A DNA stretch of 12,725 nt from assembly GCA_018715825.1 (NCBI GenBank), contig DVKU01000079.1, positions 1-12,725 on the forward strand, written 5' to 3'. Position numbers and translations under genes: made by a program. A model generated the notes under the pieces. It ran no database searches and was not told the origin of the DNA. It saw only the letters and a list, made by a program, of their open reading frames with translations. Origin of the DNA: Candidatus Avacholeplasma faecigallinarum. GTDB taxonomy: Bacteria > Bacillota_I > Bacilli_A > Acholeplasmatales > Anaeroplasmataceae. Of this stretch, positions 1 to 6,608 are shown piece by piece. Positions within the stretch are counted from its first letter, which is position 1; each line of letters opens with the position of its first letter.

Positions 1-1043
1 CTTAATCCTTCAATTAAAACATTAGCTCTATTGATAACATTATTTACATTTTCAAAAAAATCCATATTCATAATACTGTAGCCACCAATTCTGCCACAAT
101 ATTCATTTAAATCTAAAATAAGCTGATCAAAGCCTTCTTTTGATTTAATAGGGTCAACAAAATAGATTCTTGGATTTTTAACGAAATCAAAAATAGTAGA
201 AACATCATTTTCAAAAAACTTAAGATATCTTGATAATAAATTTAAATCTTTATGCTCACTAAGCTTAAACAAATCCTGTTTAAAATTATCCTCTTCAATT
301 TGAGATAGCTTATATTTGTCCATAAAAGATAATATTTTATTTTTGGCAATTTGATAATCTGTAGCTGAATATATAAATTCACTAACTGGCAAGATATTAA
401 CAGAATCTATGTTAGAAATTGAACGCTGAGTTTCACTATTAAACTCTTTAATTTGTTCTATATCATCTCCAAAAAAGTCTAATCTTATAGGATTAGTATA
501 GCCAAATGGAAAAATATCAACAATAGATCCTCTTTTAGAAAACTCGCCTGTTTTACCAATAGTATAAACACTTTCATAGCCAAGCTTTATAAGTCTATGA
601 CAAAGATCATCAATGTTAATTGTATCATTTACCTTTAGTGTAAAAACATTATCCTTCCATACCTTAGGACTCATTTCATATTTTATAGCGGCATGCATAT
701 TTAATATTACTATTTTCTTTTGACCTTGAAGAAGTGTATAAATAGTTTGAATTCTTTCAAATAAAAAATCACCAGTAGCAGCTACCATTTCTGCTGAAAC
801 TAATTCATCGGATGGGAAAAATAAAATATCATCTTCATTAATAAATGAAGCCAAAGAATCATAATATTTTTGAGCTTGATATAAATTTGGTAATACAACA
901 AATATCGTATTATCATTTTTAAAAAAATCACAAGCTATTAACATTAAATTATATTCTTGATTGGTTAAGGCGATTTTTATTTTATCACTAGTTAATATTT
1001 TATTGACATTTTCTAAATTATAAAAATAATTATAAATATCCAT
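1..1043 (-). CDS. mfd: Transcription-repair coupling factor Mfd, N-terminal part (runs off left edge)
   Basis: Mfd is a cytoplasmic DNA translocase that removes RNA polymerase stalled at lesions and recruits UvrA. I translated the open frame from the ATG at 1043 by hand: 347 codons without a stop before the window ends. The UvrB-homology region is clear: FFPSDELVSAE at residues 75-85 and GEFSKRGSIVDIFP at 166-179, followed by an IRLDFFGD segment near 187-194 and an SETQRSI segment near 203-209, all typical of Mfd. The family is about 1,100-1,200 residues long, so the RNA polymerase-interaction, helicase and C-terminal domains lie outside the window. A strong ribosome binding site (AGGAGGG) sits just before the ATG and fixes the start. 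In Bacillus, mfd also follows prs and pth. A terminator-like hairpin lies only about 20 bases upstream of the ATG, so mfd may have its own promoter or be attenuated. Confidence 0.93.
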   Translation of the reverse strand, partial: MDIYNYFYNLENVNKILTSDKIKIALTNQEYNLMLIACDFFKNDNTIFVVLPNLYQAQKYYDSLASFINEDDILFFPSDELVSAEMVAATGDFLFERIQTIYTLLQGQKKIVILNMHAAIKYEMSPKVWKDNVFTLKVNDTINIDDLCHRLIKLGYESVYTIGKTGEFSKRGSIVDIFPFGYTNPIRLDFFGDDIEQIKEFNSETQRSISNIDSVNILPVSEFIYSATDYQIAKNKILSFMDKYKLSQIEEDNFKQDLFKLSEHKDLNLLSRYLKFFENDVSTIFDFVKNPRIYFVDPIKSKEGFDQLILDLNEYCGRIGGYSIMNMDFFENVNNVINRANVLIEGL

Positions 1044-1061
1044 AATTCCCTCCTGATGTAG

Positions 1062-1086
1062 AAAAAAGACCTAGAAAACTAGATCT
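1062..1086 (-). terminator. Intrinsic terminator or attenuator between the exchanger gene and mfd
   Basis: Read on the minus strand, an 8-bp stem (AGATCTAG with CTAGGTCT, one T-G wobble) closes on a TTTT loop and runs directly into a TTTTT tract. This is a compact rho-independent terminator. It would end prs-pth-exchanger transcripts. It lies between the exchanger stop and the mfd start, so it could also act as an attenuator on read-through into mfd. A-rich and T-rich flanks mean weak activity on the plus strand is possible, but no plus-strand gene needs it. Confidence 0.75.
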
Positions 1087-1097
1087 ATTTTATTAAT

Positions 1098-1126
1098 ATT
1101 ATAATTTTAACAAAAAATGTTAAAAA
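1098..1126 (-). promoter_or_regulatory. Candidate promoter for mfd
   Basis: A perfect TATAAT box on the minus strand occupies 1098-1103. A weak TTTTTA element lies 17 bases upstream at 1121-1126. Transcription would start near 1091, just before the hairpin at 1067-1086, giving mfd a short leader of about 50 nucleotides that contains that hairpin. The region is so AT-rich that a TATAAT match can arise by chance, and the -35 element is poor, so this is tentative. Confidence 0.35.
1105..1125. repeat. Inverted repeat just upstream of mfd
   Basis: TTTTAACA at 1105-1112 is mirrored by TGTTAAAA at 1118-1125, giving perfect 8-base arms around five A residues. It overlaps the spacer and weak -35 element of the candidate mfd promoter. 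The arms are almost pure AT and no T-tract follows on the minus strand, so it is a poor terminator. It could be an operator site or simply a by-product of base composition. Confidence 0.4.
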
Positions 1127-1133
1127 ATTTGTT

Positions 1134-2207
1134 TTAAAATGGAATAACTATAAAAGGATAGAATAATCTAATTAAAATATAGCTAACATATAATACATAT
1201 AATAAAATCAATGTTAAACCATTACTACGAGTTATTTTTCCCTTTAAGCTCATTATAAAAACAGTAATAATAAATACTAAAGAAATAATAGCATCAGTAA
1301 TAATATCACTGGTCATAGTAAGTGGAGTTATAACTCCAGATAACCCACATATAAATAATATATTAAAAATTGATGATCCTACCGCATTACCAATTGCGAT
1401 ATCATTTTCACCTTTTTTACTAGCCACAATAGATGTAACAAGCTCAGGTAATGATGTACCAATAGCTATAACAGTTAAGCCAACAACATTAGTAATAAGA
1501 TCCTTATCCAAATTAGCCTGAATACCTAATGAAGTAGCTATTTTAGTAGCTGGAGTAGTGACAAACTCAGCACCAAAAATAATACCAGCTAAACCGCCTA
1601 AGAAAAAAATTACATCTAACCACCAAGGCAGTCTTTTTTCTTCTTTTTGAATATTTTTATCAATATCAGTCTGTCCTATTTCAAGCAATGCATCCTTTTT
1701 GGCCATAACAATAGAAATATAGCAAAACAAACCAATTCCTAAAACAAATATTAAGCATTCTCCTCTTGATAAAATATTTTCAATTCCACTATAAAAAGAA
1801 AATAAATTATCCATCGAAAAAATTAATAAAAATACAGTCGAAGCCAAAAGAAAAGGAAATTCTCTTTTACATAGACTTTTCTTTACTACAATAGGTGAAA
1901 ATATCGCAGCAAAGCCTACTACGCAAAGAGTATTCATAATATTAGAACCAACAACATTTCCTAAAGCTAAGCCACTTTCTCCCTTTAAGCTAGAAGAAAG
2001 ACTAATTGCTAATTCCGGAGCTGATGTACCAAAGGATACGATTGTTAAGCCAATAACCAAAGATGACATTTTCAATTTTTTTGCCATCGAAGATGCTCCT
2101 CTTACAAAAAAATCGGCACCAAAGATTAACAATACAACTCCAAAAGCAAGTAACAATAAATTTAAAAAATAACCTATTCCATCTAAAACATCATAAGATA
2201 AAAGCAT
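1134..2207 (-). CDS. CaCA-family sodium/calcium exchanger-like membrane protein
   Basis: An integral membrane antiporter of the Ca2+:cation antiporter family (the YrbG/NCX type), expected to export calcium in exchange for sodium or protons. The protein has two homologous halves, each with the diagnostic alpha repeat: GTSAPEL at residues 60-66 with GNVVGSNI at 83-90, and GTSLPEL at 250-256 with GNAVGSSI at 273-280. The two ion-binding glutamates are E65 and E255. By eye, the position matching D240 of the Methanocaldococcus NCX is asparagine (N282), so the ion preference may differ. A hydrophilic, charged loop near residues 168-195 separates the halves. The length of 357 residues is a little above the roughly 300-320 usual for bacterial members. 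The gene starts 12 bases after pth, with its AGGAG site touching the pth stop codon, so it belongs to the prs-pth operon. The exact substrate cannot be read from the sequence. Confidence 0.9.
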   Translation of the reverse strand: MLLSYDVLDGIGYFLNLLLLAFGVVLLIFGADFFVRGASSMAKKLKMSSLVIGLTIVSFGTSAPELAISLSSSLKGESGLALGNVVGSNIMNTLCVVGFAAIFSPIVVKKSLCKREFPFLLASTVFLLIFSMDNLFSFYSGIENILSRGECLIFVLGIGLFCYISIVMAKKDALLEIGQTDIDKNIQKEEKRLPWWLDVIFFLGGLAGIIFGAEFVTTPATKIATSLGIQANLDKDLITNVVGLTVIAIGTSLPELVTSIVASKKGENDIAIGNAVGSSIFNILFICGLSGVITPLTMTSDIITDAIISLVFIITVFIMSLKGKITRSNGLTLILLYVLYVSYILIRLFYPFIVIPF

Positions 2208-2219
2208 TAAAATTCTCCT

Positions 2220-2786
2220 TTATTTGCTAGAGTATAGTGAAGAAACTTTATAAAATGTTTCTCCACCAATATACTTTTCAATAGCCTCACAAGCCCTATC
2301 TATTGATGGCTTTAAAGTAAGCAATTCCTCAGAAGTAAACTTCTTTAAAACCCAATCAACAACACTAATATTAGGATTTCTATCAATGCCTATTTTTATA
2401 CGTTTATATTCCTCAGTTTTTAAATGACTAACTATGTTTTTATGACCATTATGTCCACCAGGACTACCATTTTGTCTCATTCTAACACGACCAAAAGGTG
2501 AATCTAAATCATCAGATATAACAACTAAATCCTCTACATCAATTTTATAAAATTGCATTACCTTGATGACACTTTCACCTGATAAATTCATATAGGTCAT
2601 AGGCTTTAGTAAAATTGCTTTTTGTCCATTTAAGTTTATAGAAGCTAGCATTCCTTTAAATTTACTTTCTAAAAAGAAGGTTAAATTATTTCTCTTTGCT
2701 AATTCATCTAAAACCATAAATCCAATATTATGCCTAGTATTTTCATAGGCACTACCTGGATTTCCTAAACCAACAATTAACTTCAT
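2220..2786 (-). CDS. pth: Peptidyl-tRNA hydrolase
   Basis: This cytoplasmic enzyme hydrolyses the ester bond of peptidyl-tRNA released from stalled ribosomes and so recycles tRNA; it is normally essential. The family signature opens the protein (KLIVGLGNPG). The active-site residues can be placed by a constant offset of one from the E. coli enzyme: N9, H19 (in NTRHNIGF), N67 (in MTYMNLSGE), D92 (in SDDLDSPFG) and N113 (in GGHNG). At 188 residues the protein is full length. Its ATG overlaps the prs stop codon by one base (TAATG on the minus strand), so translation is probably coupled to prs. Nothing in the sequence looks damaged or foreign. Confidence 0.97.
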   Translation of the reverse strand: MKLIVGLGNPGSAYENTRHNIGFMVLDELAKRNNLTFFLESKFKGMLASINLNGQKAILLKPMTYMNLSGESVIKVMQFYKIDVEDLVVISDDLDSPFGRVRMRQNGSPGGHNGHKNIVSHLKTEEYKRIKIGIDRNPNISVVDWVLKKFTSEELLTLKPSIDRACEAIEKYIGGETFYKVSSLYSSK

Positions 2787-3769
2787 TATAATAATTCTCT
2801 TTTGCTCTTATCATAGGAATAAGTAAATAAACCAGATAATGGTTCATCTGATAAGATTCTTAAAATACCATGTCCTAATAAATGACCTACTGATAAAACT
2901 GTAATTTTATCAATCTTTTTAGAATCATCTAGCTTAATAGTATTAGTAATAATCATTTCTTTTAAGCAAGAATTTTGAATTCTCTCTATAGCAGGACCAG
3001 ATAATACACCATGTGTACAGCAAGCATATACCTCTTTAGCTCCAGCATTCATTAAAGCCTGAGCACCAGCAGTTAATGTACCAGCAGTATCACACATATC
3101 GTCTACTAAAATACAAGTTTTACCTTTAATATCACCAATTATATTCATAACCTCAGCCTTATTAGGTTCAGGACGACGCTTATCAATAATAGCAATTGTA
3201 GTATCTAATACCTTAGCAAATTCACGAGCTCTAGTTGTACCACCATGGTCAGGTGAAACTACTACTACATTTTCTAAGTTCTTATCCATAATATAATTAC
3301 ATAAAATAGGTAGACCCATAAAATTATCTACAGGAATATCAAAGAAACCTTGAATTTGTGCAGCATGAATATCCATACAAATAACTCTATCAGCGCCAGC
3401 AACTTGTAACAAATCAGCAACAAGCTTAGCTGAAATTGGTTGACGACTTCTAGATTTACGATCTTGACGGCTATATCCATAATATGGAATTACAAGATTA
3501 ATAGTTTTAGCAGAAGCTCTTTTTAAAGCATCGCACATAATTAATAATTCCATTAAATGATCATTAACAGGAGCTGATGTAGGCTGAATTACAAATACAT
3601 GATGGCCACGAACAGTTTCATTAATTTGAACATTAATTTCACCATCAGCAAAATGTAAAACATCGCAGCTTGATAGTGGAATGCCAACTGATTCACAAAT
3701 TTCATTTGCTAATTCTTCATTTGCTGTAAGACTAAAAATTTTTACTTTTTTTCCCAATAAAATAGACAT
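2786..3769 (-). CDS. prs: Ribose-phosphate pyrophosphokinase (PRPP synthase), class I
   Basis: The enzyme transfers pyrophosphate from ATP to ribose 5-phosphate, making PRPP for purine, pyrimidine, NAD and histidine synthesis and for base salvage. Visible motifs are the FADGE segment at residues 40-44, the ATP-binding [17 protein letters not shown] loop at 97-113, [11 protein letters not shown] at 133-143, the catalytic flexible loop DKRRP at 197-201, and the PRPP/ribose-phosphate-binding loop [10 protein letters not shown] at 222-231. These mark a class I, phosphate-dependent bacterial enzyme. At 327 residues it is complete and close to the usual 310-320. It is the first gene of its operon, preceded by a GGAGG site and an extended -10 promoter. 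PRPP also supports nucleobase salvage, which fits loosely with the neighbouring nuclease operon, but prs-pth linkage is common and needs no special explanation. Confidence 0.97.
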   Translation of the reverse strand: MSILLGKKVKIFSLTANEELANEICESVGIPLSSCDVLHFADGEINVQINETVRGHHVFVIQPTSAPVNDHLMELLIMCDALKRASAKTINLVIPYYGYSRQDRKSRSRQPISAKLVADLLQVAGADRVICMDIHAAQIQGFFDIPVDNFMGLPILCNYIMDKNLENVVVVSPDHGGTTRAREFAKVLDTTIAIIDKRRPEPNKAEVMNIIGDIKGKTCILVDDMCDTAGTLTAGAQALMNAGAKEVYACCTHGVLSGPAIERIQNSCLKEMIITNTIKLDDSKKIDKITVLSVGHLLGHGILRILSDEPLSGLFTYSYDKSKRELL

Positions 3770-3811
3770 GAGAACTTATCCTCCAAAAATTTTAATTTAA
3801 ATACCTTAATT

Positions 3812-3820
3812 ATTATATCA
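3812..3820 (-). promoter_or_regulatory. Extended -10 promoter of the prs-pth-exchanger operon
   Basis: The minus strand reads TGATATAAT: a perfect TATAAT box (3812-3817) with the TG dinucleotide of an extended -10 element (3819-3820). No good -35 hexamer is seen at 17 bases, but an extended -10 can work without one. Transcription would start near 3805, about 36 bases before the prs ATG, which follows a GGAGG site at about 3780-3785. The rest of the gap (3821-3914) is AT-rich sequence in which I see no gene or clear regulatory fold. Confidence 0.65.
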
Positions 3821-3914
3821 TTAAAAATATAAAAATAAAGACAAAAGTGTTCTTTTCCTAAAATATGACACAACAATAATATAAAATATAAGCATTCAAA
3901 CCCTTTTTAAAGCC

Positions 3915-3945
3915 AAAAAGAGCATATTAATGCTCTAATATGCTC
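3915..3945 (-). terminator. Strong intrinsic terminator of the ABC-nuclease operon
   Basis: Read on the minus strand, GAGCATATTA pairs perfectly with TAATATGCTC (10-bp stem, six-base loop), and TTTTT follows at once. It lies 17 bases after the stop codon of the large OB/Ig lipoprotein gene and ends that operon before the prs promoter. The loop itself contains another GAGCAT, so an alternative 6-bp hairpin (GAGCAT with ATGCTC) can form inside the same stretch. Confidence 0.88.
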
Positions 3946-3962
3946 CCTTTGTTCAATTTTAA

Positions 3963-6560
3963 TTAAGCAACAGTCTTATAGTTAATAACTATATTATCTA
4001 TATACACTCTTGAACTAGTTGAAACGCATTTAATTTCAACATTATCACCATTAACGGCATAAGTAATCTTTAAAGAATTGTTGGCATCAGCAGTTCCAGC
4101 TACAACCTCTGCTGCAGTAATTTGAGCAGCTGCCATATATGTTGCACTACTATAAGTTACAACGATAGAATCAATGGCATATCCAGCTTTTGCAGAAATT
4201 GTAATAGCTGAACCATTGCCACCTGTTTTATCATTATAAAGTCTTAATTCTTCATAATATCCAATTCCACTACTATCATTTTTAGCAAACATAATAGATA
4301 ATGCATTAGAATCAACACCAAGCTCAGCTGCATGATCAGCAGAATAATCTTGTTGACTACCTTGAATATCATTATTTGGAGAAACAACAGTAACAGTTTG
4401 TAGACCTAATGATATAACTACATTGATTGTAGTAACAGGCTCAGCAATGCCTTCTGCTGTAACGGTAATAGTAGATGTTTCAGATGCTGAAGCAGTAATT
4501 GTTACAACGCCATCTGCATAACTTACTGTAGTAGATTCAGCATTTACAGTATAAGTTAATGCCTTACCACCAAATGTAGTTGGAACATTTACTGTTGCAT
4601 CAGCAGTATAACTACTTGCAAATAAGCTATTTAATACATTTGGTAAGAAAACTAAATCAATATTTTCAGTTACTTCAGTAAATGATACATCAGATACCAT
4701 AACTAATGTATAACCATTATAGTATGATAATACACCGTCAAACTTATAAACCTTACCACTAACTAATGAATCAGTATAATCAGACTTACCAATCTTAAAT
4801 TCATTACCATTTGCGGCAACTAAAGTTGTACCATTGTAGTATAGTTGGTCAATAGTTACTAGCTTATTAGCATAATTTTTTAATTCTGCCTCTACTGTAG
4901 CTGTAATATTTGTTGATGTAGGTACTTTTACTTCAGCATCTACAATTTCAATATCAGATGCACTTGGAGCATTAATTTGTCTTTGTCCAGCATATTCATC
5001 TATTTGACCGTAGATTTTTAATGTAGTACCAATAGCATATTTTCCACCAGTTTGAAGATCACTTTCCTCACATGGGAATCTATAAATGTAGTAACCACCA
5101 TTACCATTTACGTTTTGTAAAATTAGATTACAATTTTTATATTGTGAATTATAAGAGTCATATGAAACAACGACACCTTCAACAAATACATAAGAATCTA
5201 ATTGAGCAGCTAAATAATCTTCATAGGAAACAGCCTCAAAGCTATTTTTAACCATTACTTCATTAAATTCTATTACAACTGGATCAGTAATACCTTCAAC
5301 TGTAACAGTTGCAACTAAAGTAAATGTTTGTAAATCATCTATAGGAGTTACAGTTAAAACATTATTTTCAATTGTAGCACCAGCAGAACCACTCTTTAAG
5401 CTCCAAGAAATACTACATGCATCATAATAAGCAATCTCAGATAATAAATTAATAGTTGTTGCTTGTGTAATCTTATCATCAAGTGAGAATGTATTTTTTA
5501 TAGTTTGAGAAATGTATTGAGCTTGTTCAGCCGCTGTTAATGGAACTAACTCTAAAACATTACCTCTCCACTTACCTGATGAATTAGCAGAATTAACAAC
5601 AAATTTAACCTTAACAATTTGTTCAACTTTGTCTTTTAACTCACTACCGTAATATACTAAATCCATACTAGAAGAGCCTGAGAAATAAACACTTAAGCTA
5701 CCACTACCTGATAAATCATCAAGTGAATAAGCACCGTATGTATTTCTAAATACTTTACCTACAAATTCATAAACATTACCACCGATATTTTCGCTTTCAG
5801 CAATTTGAGCAATTGTCTTATCAGTAATAACACTTGTCCAATCTGGAGTAGCATTACTAGATAATACTGTGTAAGTACTTACTTGTGATAATTGAGCAAC
5901 GTTACTGTAAGTAGTCTTAGTAGCATTTAAGTAAACCTCATCACCATCATTTAGATTAGCTGCTGATGATTGATCAAATACATAAATAGTACCAGTTTCA
6001 TCAGTAACATAGTAACCTCTCTTATACTCTGGATCAGTAGTACCTGATGCATATAAGAAGCCAGTTACAACACCTCTTACAGTCGTAGCTGTATCATCAG
6101 CTAATGCTTTAACATCAGCAATAGATTTTGATTCATCAGCGATTGCAGATACAATAACGTTGAAATCTTTTGTTTTTGTAACATCATTTAATACTAGTGT
6201 TGCTGTTAACTTAACAGTTACATCTTCACCACCAAATGGAGCAGTTACAACAGCCTTATTACCATTGATAGTAATAACATCTGTATTATTTGATGCCCAA
6301 GAAATGTTAACATTTCCATTACCCTTTACAGTTAATGTAAAGTCAGCATCAGCAGTTGCTTGAACTGTTAAAGCATTCATTGCAGCATTTACTATATCCT
6401 CATCTGATGTAGAAGGAGTTTCACCACCTGGGTTTTCTCCTCCTGGATTCTCTCCACTTGGATCATCATTTTGGTTATTGTTACATGAAGTTAATGCAAC
6501 AATAGAAGAAATAGTAAATAAAGATGCAAAAATTGAAACCAAAAACTTTCTAATTTTCAT
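3963..6560 (-). CDS. Large surface lipoprotein of Ig-like and OB-fold-like modules, no visible enzyme domain
   Basis: An 865-residue protein exported and lipid-anchored outside the membrane. The signal peptide ends in an LTSC lipobox with C26 as the lipidated cysteine, followed by a Gly-Glu-Asn-Pro repeat linker to about residue 52. I then see, in order: an Ig-like (bacterial aBig type) module at about 55-139; two OB-like beta modules at about 144-340; a second Ig-like module at about 345-438; two more OB-like modules at about 440-630; a third Ig-like module at about 635-718; and an unassigned beta-rich tail at 720-865. The third OB module ends in GTTLKIYGQIDEYAGQRQI (511-529), closely matching the neighbouring nuclease. 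I found no catalytic motif. Lysine and arginine are sparse relative to Asp and Glu, which argues against simple charge-driven DNA binding. The gene is last in the operon, 48 bases after the nuclease gene. A role in holding nucleic acid or another surface polymer is inference. Confidence 0.8.
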   Translation of the reverse strand: MKIRKFLVSIFASLFTISSIVALTSCNNNQNDDPSGENPGGENPGGETPSTSDEDIVNAAMNALTVQATADADFTLTVKGNGNVNISWASNNTDVITINGNKAVVTAPFGGEDVTVKLTATLVLNDVTKTKDFNVIVSAIADESKSIADVKALADDTATTVRGVVTGFLYASGTTDPEYKRGYYVTDETGTIYVFDQSSAANLNDGDEVYLNATKTTYSNVAQLSQVSTYTVLSSNATPDWTSVITDKTIAQIAESENIGGNVYEFVGKVFRNTYGAYSLDDLSGSGSLSVYFSGSSSMDLVYYGSELKDKVEQIVKVKFVVNSANSSGKWRGNVLELVPLTAAEQAQYISQTIKNTFSLDDKITQATTINLLSEIAYYDACSISWSLKSGSAGATIENNVLTVTPIDDLQTFTLVATVTVEGITDPVVIEFNEVMVKNSFEAVSYEDYLAAQLDSYVFVEGVVVSYDSYNSQYKNCNLILQNVNGNGGYYIYRFPCEESDLQTGGKYAIGTTLKIYGQIDEYAGQRQINAPSASDIEIVDAEVKVPTSTNITATVEAELKNYANKLVTIDQLYYNGTTLVAANGNEFKIGKSDYTDSLVSGKVYKFDGVLSYYNGYTLVMVSDVSFTEVTENIDLVFLPNVLNSLFASSYTADATVNVPTTFGGKALTYTVNAESTTVSYADGVVTITASASETSTITVTAEGIAEPVTTINVVISLGLQTVTVVSPNNDIQGSQQDYSADHAAELGVDSNALSIMFAKNDSSGIGYYEELRLYNDKTGGNGSAITISAKAGYAIDSIVVTYSSATYMAAAQITAAEVVAGTADANNSLKITYAVNGDNVEIKCVSTSSRVYIDNIVINYKTVA
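6414..6455 (-). repeat. Short in-frame tandem repeat encoding the lipoprotein linker
   Basis: Almost three copies of a 15-base unit encode GENPG, GENPG and a truncated GETP (residues 36-49), directly after the lipid anchor. It is a flexible, acidic spacer that lifts the folded modules away from the membrane. Such repeats can change copy number by slippage, so linker length may vary between strains. Confidence 0.6.
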
Positions 6561-6586
6561 AATTTTTTTACCTCTCTTTTTTATTT

Positions 6587-6608
6587 GATTAAGCCTTAAG
6601 CATTAATC
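6587..6608 (-). other. Hairpin between the nuclease and the large lipoprotein gene
   Basis: The minus strand reads GATTAA-T-GC, loop TTAAG, then GC-TTAATC: an 8-bp stem with one bulged T, starting at the base after the nuclease stop codon. The sequence after it is A-rich rather than T-rich, so it does not look like a rho-independent terminator. It may protect or process the mRNA, or set the expression ratio of the two lipoproteins. It lies in the largest gap between complete genes of this operon. Confidence 0.45.

Noticed and set aside
3821..3914. A possible small RNA or extra gene between the two operons
   Set aside because: The stretch is AT-rich with only weak short inverted repeats and no start codon with a ribosome binding site; nothing supports a gene.
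6160..6363. A 67-codon plus-strand open frame inside the large lipoprotein gene
   Set aside because: It lies wholly opposite a gene with a clear signal peptide and domain pattern, has no convincing ribosome binding site, and its translation is a low-complexity mirror of the Ig-like module.
6414..6455. Short tandem repeats as a possible CRISPR or mobile-element end
   Set aside because: The 15-base units are in frame, have no spacers, and encode the flexible linker after the lipobox.
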